64,000 nt of DNA from Taudactylus pleione (lineage: Eukaryota > Chordata > Amphibia > Anura > Myobatrachidae). Where the stretch lies: NCBI GenBank assembly GCA_031769625.1, contig JAUIMM010000637.1, positions 855,001-919,000 on the forward strand, given 5' to 3'. The notes below the pieces were generated by a model that saw nothing but the letters and a program-made list of their open reading frames with translations, was not told where the DNA came from and did not search any database. Below are positions 54,474-64,000 of the stretch, one piece after another; within the stretch, counting starts at the first letter, position 1; each line of letters begins with the position of its first letter. Made by a program: the position numbers and the translations under genes.

Positions 54474-55969
54474 TGTGAACTACTGTAAAAGAAAATTTTT
54501 TTTATTTTTTTTCTAAACACCACCAATACTTTATTATTCTTGCTTTTGGCACTTGAAAATTATAACGCAATGATTTTTCTGTTTGCTAGGATGAATGAAA
54601 TGCAAAAACATGTATATTAATAATATGACAGCATGTACCTTTTTGAGAACTAGATCACCTGCATCAAAAGAGAGCATGCCTGTGTTTTTTGATGCCATGA
54701 TGGGGAAGATGTGGGTATTGAAACCTTCCATCCAACACTGCACTTCTTATAATTGTATGCAGTGTAGGTTGTTAGTGTCTGGCAGTCTCTAGAGATAACT
54801 ATTTAGGGGACATATTGTTTGAAAAAAAAGCACTTTGCTCTTTCAAATGAGGTACCCTTAAGGTTCTTGGCACCAGGCATGGTATATTAAAAAACATCCA
54901 GGTGAGTATTTTCAGGGATAACCCCAGTGGGTATGTGAGTGTTTGTAAGTATGAATGAGTGAGTGACTCTCTGGTGTGTACAACCCCCTCCCCCCATGTG
55001 GGTGTATACCCGCCGTAATTGGCGCTTGGAGAACTACATCTCCCAGCAGCCCTTGCGCCTCCCAGCCCCCCCGGAGCCTCCCAGCAGCCCCCTCCCCAGT
55101 GACAAGATGGAGGGGAGGCCACCGGGAGCAACAGAGACCACCGGACACGTAAGCATAATTTTTGTAAAAAAAATGTATGCGCCACTTTTTAAAAAAAATG
55201 GATACCATGGGATTCGGGAGAACGCGTACCCATGGTAATCCAAAATTTGTCACAAGGGGCACAAGATTTTTTACCTCGCTAAACCCCGCACCCAATTGGA
55301 TATGCCCCAATGTCTCACTGCTCTTGCTCATTCAGCAAAGAGCTCAAATCTCTAGGAGAAACAAGCTACTGTACCTGGTACTGAAGAAAAAGGTGTCCTC
55401 CAAAAACCAGTGAGTGCCTGGTGGGTATTGGGGCAAGAAATTGGCAAGATATTGCTAAATCAGCATTTTCTTCCATGGCACTACTGTTCCCAGCAAGTTC
55501 TATAAACCACTTGAGTATGCTGGCAGTTGTAGAACTACAAGTGCCTGCATACCCATGGCTGCCAGAACTTGATGGGGCTTGTAAAAGTATCAGCATGCCC
55601 TGGTATCCAGTATAACTGGTCTCAGAAGCCTGTATAATGTATATTTATTTTCAAACACAGCTTGGAAAGTGTAATGGGATTTTATTTTCTTTGTTTTGTT
55701 TCTTCGGCGGTTTTGCTTTGGGGCTTAGTGCAGCAAATTTTTTTTTTAAAGCATTACATAGAGGTTCATTTAGTAAAGGTCGATTTTGATTAATTTACAA
55801 GCGATTAAAATCAACCTTTAGTAAATATACGCTATAGTGTGGTACCATAACCAATTCACTCTAATGAACCATTTGCAGTTTCATGGTTTGTAAAACCGTT
55901 CATTTAGCCTACCAAGAACCCCTACAATCTGACTGGACTGCTATGCAATTTGGAGCACTCATCCTAATG
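54474..55969. other. No gene seen
   Basis: It includes a short foldback (tttagtaaaggtcgattttg and its inverse, about 55778-55824) and a diverged copy of the palindromic MITE near 55500-55600 (gtagaactacaagtgcctgc). Short frames only. Confidence 0.5.
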
Positions 55970-56660
55970 TATCTATCCCTATTTCCCTATAGATTGTAAA
56001 CTTGAGAGCAGGGTATGTAGTCAAGAAGTCGGCGGTCGAAATTGCCGACCGCTGGCCTCCCGAATGTGAAATCCCTGCATGGGACTAGTGAGAGGCGTAC
56101 AAAACCCGTCGCCTATCATTATCCACCCACCGAAATCCTGACACCCAGCATACTGAACGAAGGTAAGCCGGGCGTCGCGAGCGGACAGCCGCGGGGGGGG
56201 GGAGATTAGGTTTAGTGGCTCCCGGGAGGACTTAGGTTAGGCACCCCCCCTGGAGGGTTAGGCTAGGGGAAGGGAGGTTAGGGTTAGGCACCCCCGGGGA
56301 GAGTTTAGGGTTAGGCACTACGGGGGGAGGTTAGGGTTAGGCACCCCCGGGGAGAGGTGAGGGTTAGGCACTAGGAGGGGAGGTTAGGGTTAGGCACCCC
56401 CAAGGGAGTGTTAGGGGGGGAGAGAACTGGGGTTAGCGTACTTACCTGCCCTATCGGGTATCTGCGCTGTTCGGGCTGCCGGTGTCGGGATTTCAACCGC
56501 TGGGCTCATGTCCGTCGGTCATTCATACCGATCCCGAGAGTAGGGCCCTCATATCTCTATGTCTGTCTGTTATTACCCAGTATTGTTCTATTACTGTTTG
56601 TTCCCAATTGTAAAGCGCAACGGAATATGCTGGTGCTATATAATATAAGTAAACTGATAA
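55970..56660 (+). repeat. LINE/SINE tail split by an insertion
   Basis: tagattgtaaacttgagagc at 55992 and tgtctgttattacccagtat, then caattgtaaagcgcaacgga at about 56608, are the two parts of a common vertebrate L2/CR1-type 3' tail. Joining 56008 to 56544 restores the usual order (agcaggg then ccctcat). The insertion is the element at 56009-56543. Confidence 0.72.
56009..56543 (+). mobile_element. Telomere-like G-rich element
   Basis: Between the halves of the LINE tail lies tatgtagtcaagaagtcggc, then gaacgaaggtaagccggg, then ggttaggcaccc units (56195-56425), then gtacttacctgccc and a cataccgatcccgagag end. GGG is shared at both junctions, compatible with a 3-bp duplication. CAGGTAAGT occurs on the minus strand at 56440-56448. 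Confidence 0.7.
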
Positions 56661-57248
56661 TACAGTACATAAAATAAATAATAAACCCTATGTGTTTTGG
56701 CAGTCACTCATAAGTTTATAAGTGCACTGTTTTATTGGTTTAATAAACACTCTACTACAGCTGTTATCTCTGTAACATTTCTCTTTAGTCTCAGTGACTT
56801 ATCCTATCAGCAGGTGATTGCGTTATCTGTTGTTTTTTTAGTCACAGTCAGACTGTTTAATGGAAAAGCGAGATATATTGCACTAAGTGAAACCTAAGTG
56901 CCCTGTTATGAATACACCACTAATGGTGGCTAATCTCTGTCACATGTGCAGTGAGATCAGGTGATGTCATAACATCAGAGCATGTTGTCCCAAATCGAAC
57001 CCCAGGCCCAATAGTAATCAGATCAAAAACATTTGGATCATTATGAGACATACTGGTAACAATGGGTGAAAGCTGTCTAGCAGTGGCCGCTATAGACCTT
57101 TGCGTGATGCCGAAAGAGATCTGGGTGCTCAGACAGATCTTGTACAATTTGTCAACTACACGTGTGGCAAACTTGGACTCAGGTCCTGCACGCGGATTGT
57201 AACAGTATAACTGGCTCCAGAACACATCCAAGATAGAGTGCTTAGCAG
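56661..57248. repeat. Old repeat homologous to 63030-63780, no gene
   Basis: 56930-57190 shares ordered blocks with 63040-63110 plus 63546-63720, such as agatcaaaaacatttggatc / agatcaaaataatctggatc and gtggccgctat. This copy lacks the insertion found at 63111. No domain recognised in the frames. Confidence 0.65.
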
Positions 57249-57961
57249 TAGGGTTGGCCATCGATCATCAATGGTTAGCAACCATCAATGGTTTGCTGCC
57301 GATGGTCAAAAGTTTTACCATTCAGTAGATGGTAGATCCCCGATGATTCACAGTTTGGGATTTACATCTTTGCTCATGCGCTTCCGTGTACTGTGAGGAT
57401 AGGGTTAATGCAATGACTTGCAGCATGATGTAATTCTCCAGACTTAGAAGTTTGCGGCAAGCCTCTTCCCGGATAAGTCACTTCCAACTGGGTTGTGAGC
57501 TGGTTTAATCTAGTTCCGTTATTGAACTAGTCCTATTGTGTTGACTTGATACTATATAAGTTGGCCAACACCCAAATGCCTGTGACAATGACTGGAATGA
57601 GCCCTCGTGAATAGATCATGTCTAGCATCTGAGTGACTGTTGTTTGTGTGAGAGCCAGCAAATTGTCTAAAGGGGCCCCTCAGATCGTACAGACGAGACA
57701 CTATCAACATCTGTAGCTAAGTTTATTCAACTACTGTACTTTCATTAGCTCCATGAATATTCTAATACATTGTTTTCTTTATAACGTCTAACAAATTACT
57801 TTTTTTTTTTTTTTTGGTTCTCCATAAACAATAAATGAATGTTCATTCTATGACACAGCCTCCTATCCACTGCACTTCAGTAGTAGCGAGCCATTAATGG
57901 TTTAAGCATCGATGGTTTCCTGCTAATGGTTAGATGGCGAGTGCCTCGATGGACAACCCTT
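57249..57961. mobile_element. hAT-like element (tagggttggccatcgat ends)
   Basis: tagggttggccatcgat at the left and gcctcgatggacaaccctt at the right are inverted. The flanks cttagcag (57241-57248) and cttaagcag (57962-57970) agree except for one extra base. Internal cgatggttt motifs repeat near both ends. Non-coding. Confidence 0.7.
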
Positions 57962-57970
57962 CTTAAGCAG

Positions 57971-58968
57971 TCAAACAGCCTTAAGCTGGGTGCACAATAC
58001 ACAATGTATTATACGATATACTGTATCATCCCGATGCGGATCGGAATGATACATCGTACACATCGTATAGTGTGTACACCCGATCTGTCGTTCCCGGCCG
58101 TCTAACTAATCCGGCTTTAAGAAGTAGCTGTGGTTGCACATATAGTTCTACACCACCCATATGCGCAGCCGCAGCTGAGTCTTATAAACGGATTATTGGT
58201 GTGCCACAGGCCGGAGCAGTGAGTGAGCGCTATCCGCCTTACACAGAGGGACACCTGATGAGCACAGTCTCACTCAGCGACTGTGCATGTGATCCTTAGC
58301 CACTGAACCGAAGCCCCAGAGTGGAACACACCGGAGAGGGAACATCGCTGCAGCTGTATTGTCTCATTGTGAGAAGCCGCACCTGTGATATATATTAGCT
58401 CCTTGCTACATTGTGGGGGAAATGTATGAATATGCGATATTGGGTTGGAGTGGTATCAGCGCACGTTATGTGCGCTGATATCGCTTCTCCTCCAAAGTGG
58501 TGTTCGGCGGTAAATGACAGGGGTGCTATGTGCCCCTGCCATTATCAGCGCTGCTATCTACAAGATGATGTGCCATCCAATGTATGAACGGTCAGTGGCT
58601 CTGACCTTTCCGACAGCTGCAGCTATCGGCTTCGACACTTGCAGCTGTCATTACCCTACCACCACAGCACTGTCCCTGGCTGCGACGGCTGCCGGCTTCG
58701 CACTGCATGTGAGATCTCGCAAGCACATGCCCAGTGGAGCCAGCCGGGAAGGGAGACACAGCACATCAGCACTAGGCTGATGCGCTGTGTACTCAGGCAG
58801 GGATAGCCGAGGGGGTAGTTATCCCTCCCCCACTCTGGCAGACAAGATGCTTATACATCTCGTTGGCAGTGCTCCCAGCTTCGTCTCGGTAAAGAGGCAA
58901 AGCAGGAAGAATTATAGTGGCATGTTCCGTGCCATCTCTAATACATCACCCCCTGTATCCGGTGTGCT
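57971..58968. other. Hairpin-containing old repeats, no gene
   Basis: 57975-58085 has gctgggtgcacaatacac, a cgatatactgtatcatcc / ggaatgatacatcg pair and a cgtacac repeat. 58420-58790 has ggtatcagcgcacgttatgt / gcgctgatatcgc. Nothing coding is supported. Confidence 0.5.
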
Positions 58969-59309
58969 GATAAATACCCAGGTCACAATGACCTGGATCG
59001 TGCCGAATGCTGCCCGATTGGCCGGTTTCAGTGGCGTTTGGAGATTACATCATCTCCAAGCATCCACCCTAACCAGGGCCGGCCCGACCAGCGCTTCCCA
59101 CCCGTCCTCCCTGCCTCTGGACTGCTGCAGAGAGTGAGGTAAGAGGGAGGGGGAGGGAGGGGAAGAGCGCTGCTTGCCTGCACCGGAAGAGCCAGGTCAC
59201 TGCAACGGCGCCGCGGTGTAAAAGGGGTCTGTCCAGGGTCTGATCTGGGTTGGAATTGTGCTCCAAATCCCGGGTCAGACCCGGGACTTTGGTATAAAAG
59301 TGGTATTAG
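58969..59309. mobile_element. Relative of the 39961 hairpin-rich MITE
   Basis: The end ggtataaaagtggtattag at 59309 and the internal cggtgtaaaaggggtct match the 39961-40320 termini. ccaggtcacaatgacctgg and gtttggagattacatcatct are the counterparts of its hairpins. The left end is diverged. Confidence 0.6.
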
Positions 59310-59403
59310 AGACCACCTTCTCTTCAAATAAAAAATTGTCTGATAGTAAATGTGGGATTTAGCCCCAGAAAGACAACATCAATCAAAATCGACCTTTAGT
59401 AAA

Positions 59404-59905
59404 TAGAGGTATATTTACTAAAGTGAGGGTTTTTAGAAGTGTAGTTGTTACCCATAGTAACCAATAACATTCTAGCTATTATCTTCCAGAAGGTGCTACA
59501 TAAATGATAAGTAGAATCTGATTGCATACCTCCCAACATTTGATAATGGCAAGGAGGGACAGGTGCCCGAAAAGGGTGCGTGGCTTATGCTAAAGGGGGT
59601 GGAACCTATGGAAAATGGGGCGGAGCCTCACAGCTTCCCCCATTTTCGTCACTTTGGGTGGGCAGCCCCTAGGCAGTCCGTGCACATGAGAACAGATGCA
59701 TCTGTTTTCCTCCTGCACACCCATAGCAGAGCAGCGGTTTGTGCTCTCCCCAACTCCCCCCCCCCACCGCGGGACACTGCAGCCCGCGGGTGGGACAGCG
59801 GGACAGTCACAGAAAAACGGGACTGACCAGCTGGAAGGTATGTGATTGGCTGATATGGGCAAGAATTCCACTTCTAAAATTCCACACTTTAGTACATATA
59901 CCCCT
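59404..59905. mobile_element. Foldback element (tatatttactaaagtg ends) with nested hAT MITE
   Basis: tatatttactaaagtg at 59410 and cacactttagtacatata near 59885 are inverted. With 59525-59842 removed, the centre reads aatctgattggctgatatgg, a natural continuation. Confidence 0.7.
59525..59842. mobile_element. hAT MITE (CATACCTCCCAAC type)
   Basis: It starts catacctcccaacatttg and ends agctggaaggtatg. The flanks share tgattg (59519-59524, 59843-59848); a full 8-bp match is not seen. The body includes gggcggagcc and gacagcgggacagtc. Confidence 0.75.
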
Positions 59906-60061
59906 AAGATTCTGGTAATTAGAGATATTACTAAACATTACATTGCGGCATTTTTACTGTATGTGTTGACCAATCATGGGAAACCACCTTTGTATTGATT
60001 AAAATCTGACAGGCTTGAGTATGATACTCACAGAGAAAGGACAAAAGCAGCATTGCTCACT

Positions 60062-60563
60062 GGGCCCGATTCATCACGGATTGCAACTGCAACAGTGTAC
60101 GCATATCGGACGATGGTGCGCACTGCCCATGCATCGCAGTGCACGTGCCAGAGCCAGCACTGCAAACGGTCTGCGATCACTCACGCAGAAAGAGAGCCAT
60201 CGCAGAGTGAGTGACGGGAGGTCAAGGTTTGGGGGTGGTCAAAGACATGCAGATGTGCCAGTCTGTTTGAACGCCGTTGCAGGGGCGTGCATAGATTAGC
60301 CACTGCGACAGCACACGCAGGTTGAGTACTCACTGTGTGCGACAAGGTCAGAAATGTCTGAGTAAGGTCAGACCTGATGTTACTCAATGTTACTGATGTA
60401 TACGCAGGGCTGCAAGGTATTACGGATGTGAGATAGCGGTAGTGGGCGTCTATGCTGGCTGTGCGACTGCTATGCGATTGCATTAATTAGCATATTTTTG
60501 CAGCAGTCCTCCGTGCATAATCGCAGCTGCGATCGCAATAGCCATCATTGGTGAATCATGCCC
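60062..60563. mobile_element. Harbinger-like foldback element
   Basis: It starts gggcccgattcatcacgg and ends ttggtgaatcatgccc. The flanks ACT and ATT match in 2 of 3 bases. The arms include ttgcaactgcaac / cgcagctgcgatcgcaa. It is an older relative of 43971-44527. Confidence 0.75.
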
Positions 60564-60798
60564 ATTGTCTGCATCAGGCATCCAGTGGTACAGTAGGTGA
60601 GAGAAGTGCTGAGCCATGGTGGCCTTTAAAGTATCTGATGCATTGTGGGAAACCAGTAAGGAAAATTGTGTATTTTAAATCTGTTTGCAAACAATTACCT
60701 ATCCCGCTCCCCTGCTTATTTCCATGTGGTGTAACTATAAATGTCAAAAGAGATGGGTCCACACCAGTACATGTTACCTGTGATTACAAAAGATCTGT

Positions 60799-61280
60799 GG
60801 GGCCTATTCATCATCACTAAGCTAACGGTTTTAAGGACCTTTTTCCTTAATTTACAGATTTTTTGGTATTCATAAACACATTAACACACCTGGTTAAGTC
60901 CGTCTGCATTAATTTCCACACTCGTATGGGGATGTAAAAAATTAGGCTATTTATCAAATTCAGAAAATTATGTATTTTCGGAATTTGATGGTGTTACTGT
61001 ACGCTATCCTCAGATGCATAGAGCCCCCATAAGGCTGCACAAGCAGTCATTTACACGGCAGCTTGTGCAGCAGCGGGATATACTTACCTGCTTTCACCGT
61101 GAGCAGATCTTCCTCTGGCTTCCTCCGTTGCTCCCTCCTCCGGCTCCTCTGTGTGTTCTCCCCGCTGCTGCTGCCGGGAAGCATCTCCCCTCTGTTCCCC
61201 GGTGGCACTTGTTAGTTTTTCTTCAATTAACTGTTTATAGTAAATAAAGAAGAACTTACAAGTGCCACCGGGGAACAGAC
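60799..61280. mobile_element. Hairpin-rich element (ggggcctattcatcat end)
   Basis: It starts ggggcctattcatcatcac. Hairpins: gctgcacaagcagtcattta region with ggcagcttgtgcagc; ctgttccccggtggcactt (61194) with aagtgccaccggggaacag (61278), exact over 19 bp. ACTTACCTG at 61082-61090 is CAGGTAAGT on the minus strand. The right end is not defined. Confidence 0.65.
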
Positions 61281-61544
61281 ATTTATTTAAAAAAATTAAA
61301 TAAAATCTGCAGCCCCCTCTGCCTAGCTCACATCTCCCTGCTGGCCGCGTCTTGTCCCTTTAGAGCCGCAAGTCACGGTCTGGCAGACTAGGGGTCCGCC
61401 AGCGGGGGTTCGGCTGCAGCACAGTTTGCACCAGTAACGTGTTGCATATAAGCCTTCAGTGTACGGGTCACTGTGCTTTTAGCTCTTATCTTTTAAACAA
61501 TCATTAATTGTCAGAGAGACGGCCCCATTACAGTAGCATCATGG

Positions 61545-62010
61545 TGGCTTGCATACTGTTCCGGCCGGTGATCATAAGCCCCCCAGGTTACCGGGAAAGG
61601 GCCGACCTCCGACAGGATTGTGAAACACTTTGCCCTCAAGCACCTGTCCAGCGGGGATTTGCTATCCCAGTCTCCGAAATCCCTACACTAAAAGCCCGAC
61701 ATGGGACTAAAGATAGCCCCACAATGAAATCCCAACACACCAAACGAAGGTAAGCTGGGTGTCTTAAGTTATAGCCACGGGGGAGGGAGGAAGGTTGGCT
61801 TTAGGAACCCCCGGGGGGACTAAGGGTTAGGCACCCCTCCGGGAGGGTTAGGCTAGGGGAAGGGGGCTTAGGGTTAGGCATAGGGTTAGGCACCACTAAG
61901 GGAAGGTTAGGGTAGAGAGAGGGGAGGGTTAGGGTACTTACCACCCCCTGTCGAGATTTTGAACCATCGGTCTTCCGCTGTCGGCATACCGATTCCCGAT
62001 ATTACAGCCA
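61545..62010 (+). mobile_element. Telomere-like G-rich element
   Basis: It has the same plan as 56009-56543: ccaaacgaaggtaagctggg, then ggttaggcacc units (61800-61935), then gggtacttaccaccccctg and cataccgattcccgatat. Ends are imprecise. Confidence 0.65.
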
Positions 62011-62235
62011 TGCAGAACCGGGCAGGAAGGAAGCAGGAGGGTGGGGTTGAGGGGTGACATGCAGGAGCTGGTACAGTGGTTGGAGCGGGCAGCGGTGGTG
62101 GGAGCTGGACACACCGCCGGGGACAGAGCTGATAGAGTGGGGAGACAGATAACATCAGAGAATGCAGGTTGGGAAAAGTATCTATTTTCCGAAAAGATGT
62201 AGTCACACAAATTACAGCTTTTCAGAATAGATACC

Positions 62236-62704
62236 GGCCCTGATTCAGAGCCGGACGCTCTTTCAGAGCGCTCGCTCTGAATCAGGGCATTTTTTTTTTT
62301 TATGGAGCCGGCCTCCTGGCCGCTTGCTAAGCTGTGGGTGACCACCCACAGCTTTTGCGAGCGGCCAGGTGATGGTCGCGACCATCGGGGCTTGCGACGA
62401 GACCCTTGTGGTAGGGTCTCGTTCCCGCAAGCCCCAGTGAGCTTCCTCACTGATGCTGTCGGTGGTGCCTCCCACAAACGGGAACGCCTCCGTTTGTGTA
62501 GCCACCCCCCCTGCCCGCCTCCAAAATGGGGCGAGCTGTCAATCACAATCGACAGCCGCCCTGTTTTGGTGCGAGACCCGTAGCGACGGAGCGCCCGTTG
62601 CTGGCCGGGTCTCGCGCATGCGCACGCCAAGGCGGCGCATGTGCAGGGGCAAATCGACCCGCTTGCGATCGCATAGCGCTTGCGAGCGGATCTGAATCAG
62701 CCCC
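62236..62704 (+). mobile_element. String-of-hairpins foldback element
   Basis: It starts ggccctgattcagagccgg and ends gcggatctgaatcagcccc. The flanks ACC and ACT match in 2 of 3 bases. Hairpins include gctgtgggtgaccacccacagc and cgagacccttgtggtagggtctcg. It is close to 51287-51748. Confidence 0.82.
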
Positions 62705-62813
62705 ACTGATGGAGAGGAGGAATGATGTATTGCTCCGGTAATTAGGTAGAACTCCATGCAAGTTCTAAACCTAATTACCTCCAGAGAAATGTAAGTAATA
62801 ATGAATAGACCCC
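62705..62813 (-). mobile_element. Short fragment of the ggggcctattcat family
   Basis: It ends aatgaatagacccc. taattaggtagaactccatg and its inverse ttctaaacctaatta form the hairpin also present at 44745-44795. Confidence 0.6.
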
Positions 62814-63110
62814 TGTGAGACATCTTAGACCCAGCACTACATTAGCTGAGAAATATTAGTTTAGTAAACTCCTCTCATGCTTACAAACCAGATATTGACC
62901 TAAATTTTCTTTACTATCCCATTATATCACTTGTTTAACAACTGCGTCAGTCCTAATTAAACGGAGTAACAACAAATATCGCTCTGAGTGATACGTAACT
63001 GACCTGTTGCGAGTGCACAACTAATGCGGGTTAAATGCTGTTACATGTACGGTGAGATCGAAGCCCTATGCCCAATTAAATTAAGATCAAAATAATCTGG
63101 ATCACTATCT
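62814..63110. other. Old repeat, first part of the homologue of 56930-57190
   Basis: No gene. From about 63030 it aligns with 56930 onward. Confidence 0.5.
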
Positions 63111-63545
63111 GGGGTTGGGTATGAAATACTTGCAGTTGAGATGCCAGCTGTCAAAATACCGACAGCGACATCCCGATGCTCAGTATCTCGACAGGGGTTA
63201 CGTAAGAATACTAACCCTTCCACCTTTTGCCTCTAACCCTAACTCTTGCACCCTAACCCTCCCCACCCCGTGCCCTAACCCTCCCCATTACTGCCTAAAC
63301 CCAACCCTCCCCCCTTGGTTCCGAAACCTAACCCTCCCCCCTTTGTACCTAACCCTAAGCCCCCAGTGGTGCCTAACCCTAACTCTCCTGTCCCTAGCCT
63401 AACCCTCAACCCGGAGCCTAACCCTACCCCCCCCCATGGTGCCTAAACCTATCCCCTCCGCGCGGCTAACACTTAAGCCAACCCGCTATACTTACATTTG
63501 GGATGCCGGCATCATGTCTGTCGGCAAACTAACTACATCCCCACG
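63111..63545 (-). mobile_element. Telomere-like element with defined insertion site
   Basis: It is absent from the homologous copy near 57045. ATCT lies at 63107-63110 and 63546-63549, and removing the element restores the homologue's order. Inside are ccctaacccta-type units (63215-63470) with tacgtaagaatac and ctatacttacatttg at their edges, the inverse of the arrangement at 56009. Confidence 0.8.
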
Positions 63546-64000
63546 ATCTGACATGCTGGCAACTGCGGACAAATGATGTCTGCAAGTGGCCGCTATTGCA
63601 TACCTTGTGTGATTGCTGAAAGAGAGCTACTGGGCAAGGTCTTATACAATTTGGTCACCTATGTGCACGGTAATATTGGGCATCCTGCTGCTCGGGAAGA
63701 GAGGCATGGTTCCGTGAAACTGGATTCTGAACCGTTCCAAAATTTAATAATTAGCAGTCAAAGGCGGAGATTCCATTAGCGGTGAGATTCTGCAATGCGT
63801 AAGGGGTTGGATGACGCAATTCGCATCAGATCATCATGTCATCATGGCCTCACCCCTGCTGTACAAATTTGTGAATCGCAGCTTTGAAACGTGATGGGCG
63901 GGGCCAACATGACGCAATTAAATAATGTTGACTCGACTCTTGCATCAATTTTGGAACATTTTATTCAGGACCCTAAGAAAACCTCTCCTTTTCAACGTAG
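63546..64000. other. Second part of the homologue of 56930-57190, then unassigned
   Basis: 63580-63720 aligns with 57090-57190. From 63780, gatgacgcaattcgcatcag and tgacgcaatt motifs resemble the inside of CATACYTGCC-type MITEs, but no ends are present before the window stops. Confidence 0.5.

Noticed and set aside
63200..63480. True interstitial telomere
   Set aside because: Units are irregular (CCCTAACCCT mixed with other bases) and the block is bounded by element edges and a target duplication.

Overview
This window looks like intergenic DNA from a large, repeat-rich vertebrate genome, most likely a frog or toad. The organism is inferred from the mobile elements: a DIRS retroelement, a Ngaro-type tyrosine-recombinase retroelement with an SGNH hydrolase, ZBED-type hAT, Tc1 and L1 fragments, and very many short inverted-repeat elements. 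I found no convincing host gene, tRNA, rRNA or CRISPR array. Every recognisable coding stretch belongs to a mobile element and is broken.

Layout. 1-1.6 kb is unassigned apart from a SINE-like piece. 1.7-4.9 kb (minus) is a decayed hAT element with a BED finger and a C-terminal dimerisation domain. 6.2-10.2 kb (minus) is a DIRS element with gag-like, RT, RNase H and tyrosine recombinase remnants, its inverted and internal repeats, and two inserted foldback elements. 10.6-11.1 kb is a minisatellite. 11.3-22.8 kb is a mosaic of small hAT-like and Harbinger-like elements, a Tc1 relic and a hammerhead-like motif. 23.3-26.7 kb is a single 3.4-kb minisatellite. 27.8-31.6 kb (minus) is a rearranged Ngaro element fused to half a Tc1 element (31.6-32.3 kb). 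32.9-33.4 kb holds an L1 fragment. 33.9-46 kb is dense in foldback elements and G-rich arrays. 46.6-47.0 kb is a homogeneous 57-bp tandem array. 47.7-49.65 kb is a hAT-like element carrying two nested insertions. 50-64 kb is mostly old sequence with further foldback elements, telomere-like G-rich repeats and a LINE tail.

The most striking feature is architectural. Several unrelated short-element families consist almost entirely of consecutive perfect or near-perfect hairpins. They include a Harbinger-like family with 3-bp target duplications and a hAT family with 8-bp duplications. In one 538-bp element (35464-36001) I count eleven hairpins in a row. Between diverged copies the two arms of a hairpin have changed together, so symmetry was kept while sequence changed. 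This points to a recurrent process, such as template switching or hairpin-templated repair, or to selection on structure. It is the best candidate here for something undescribed.
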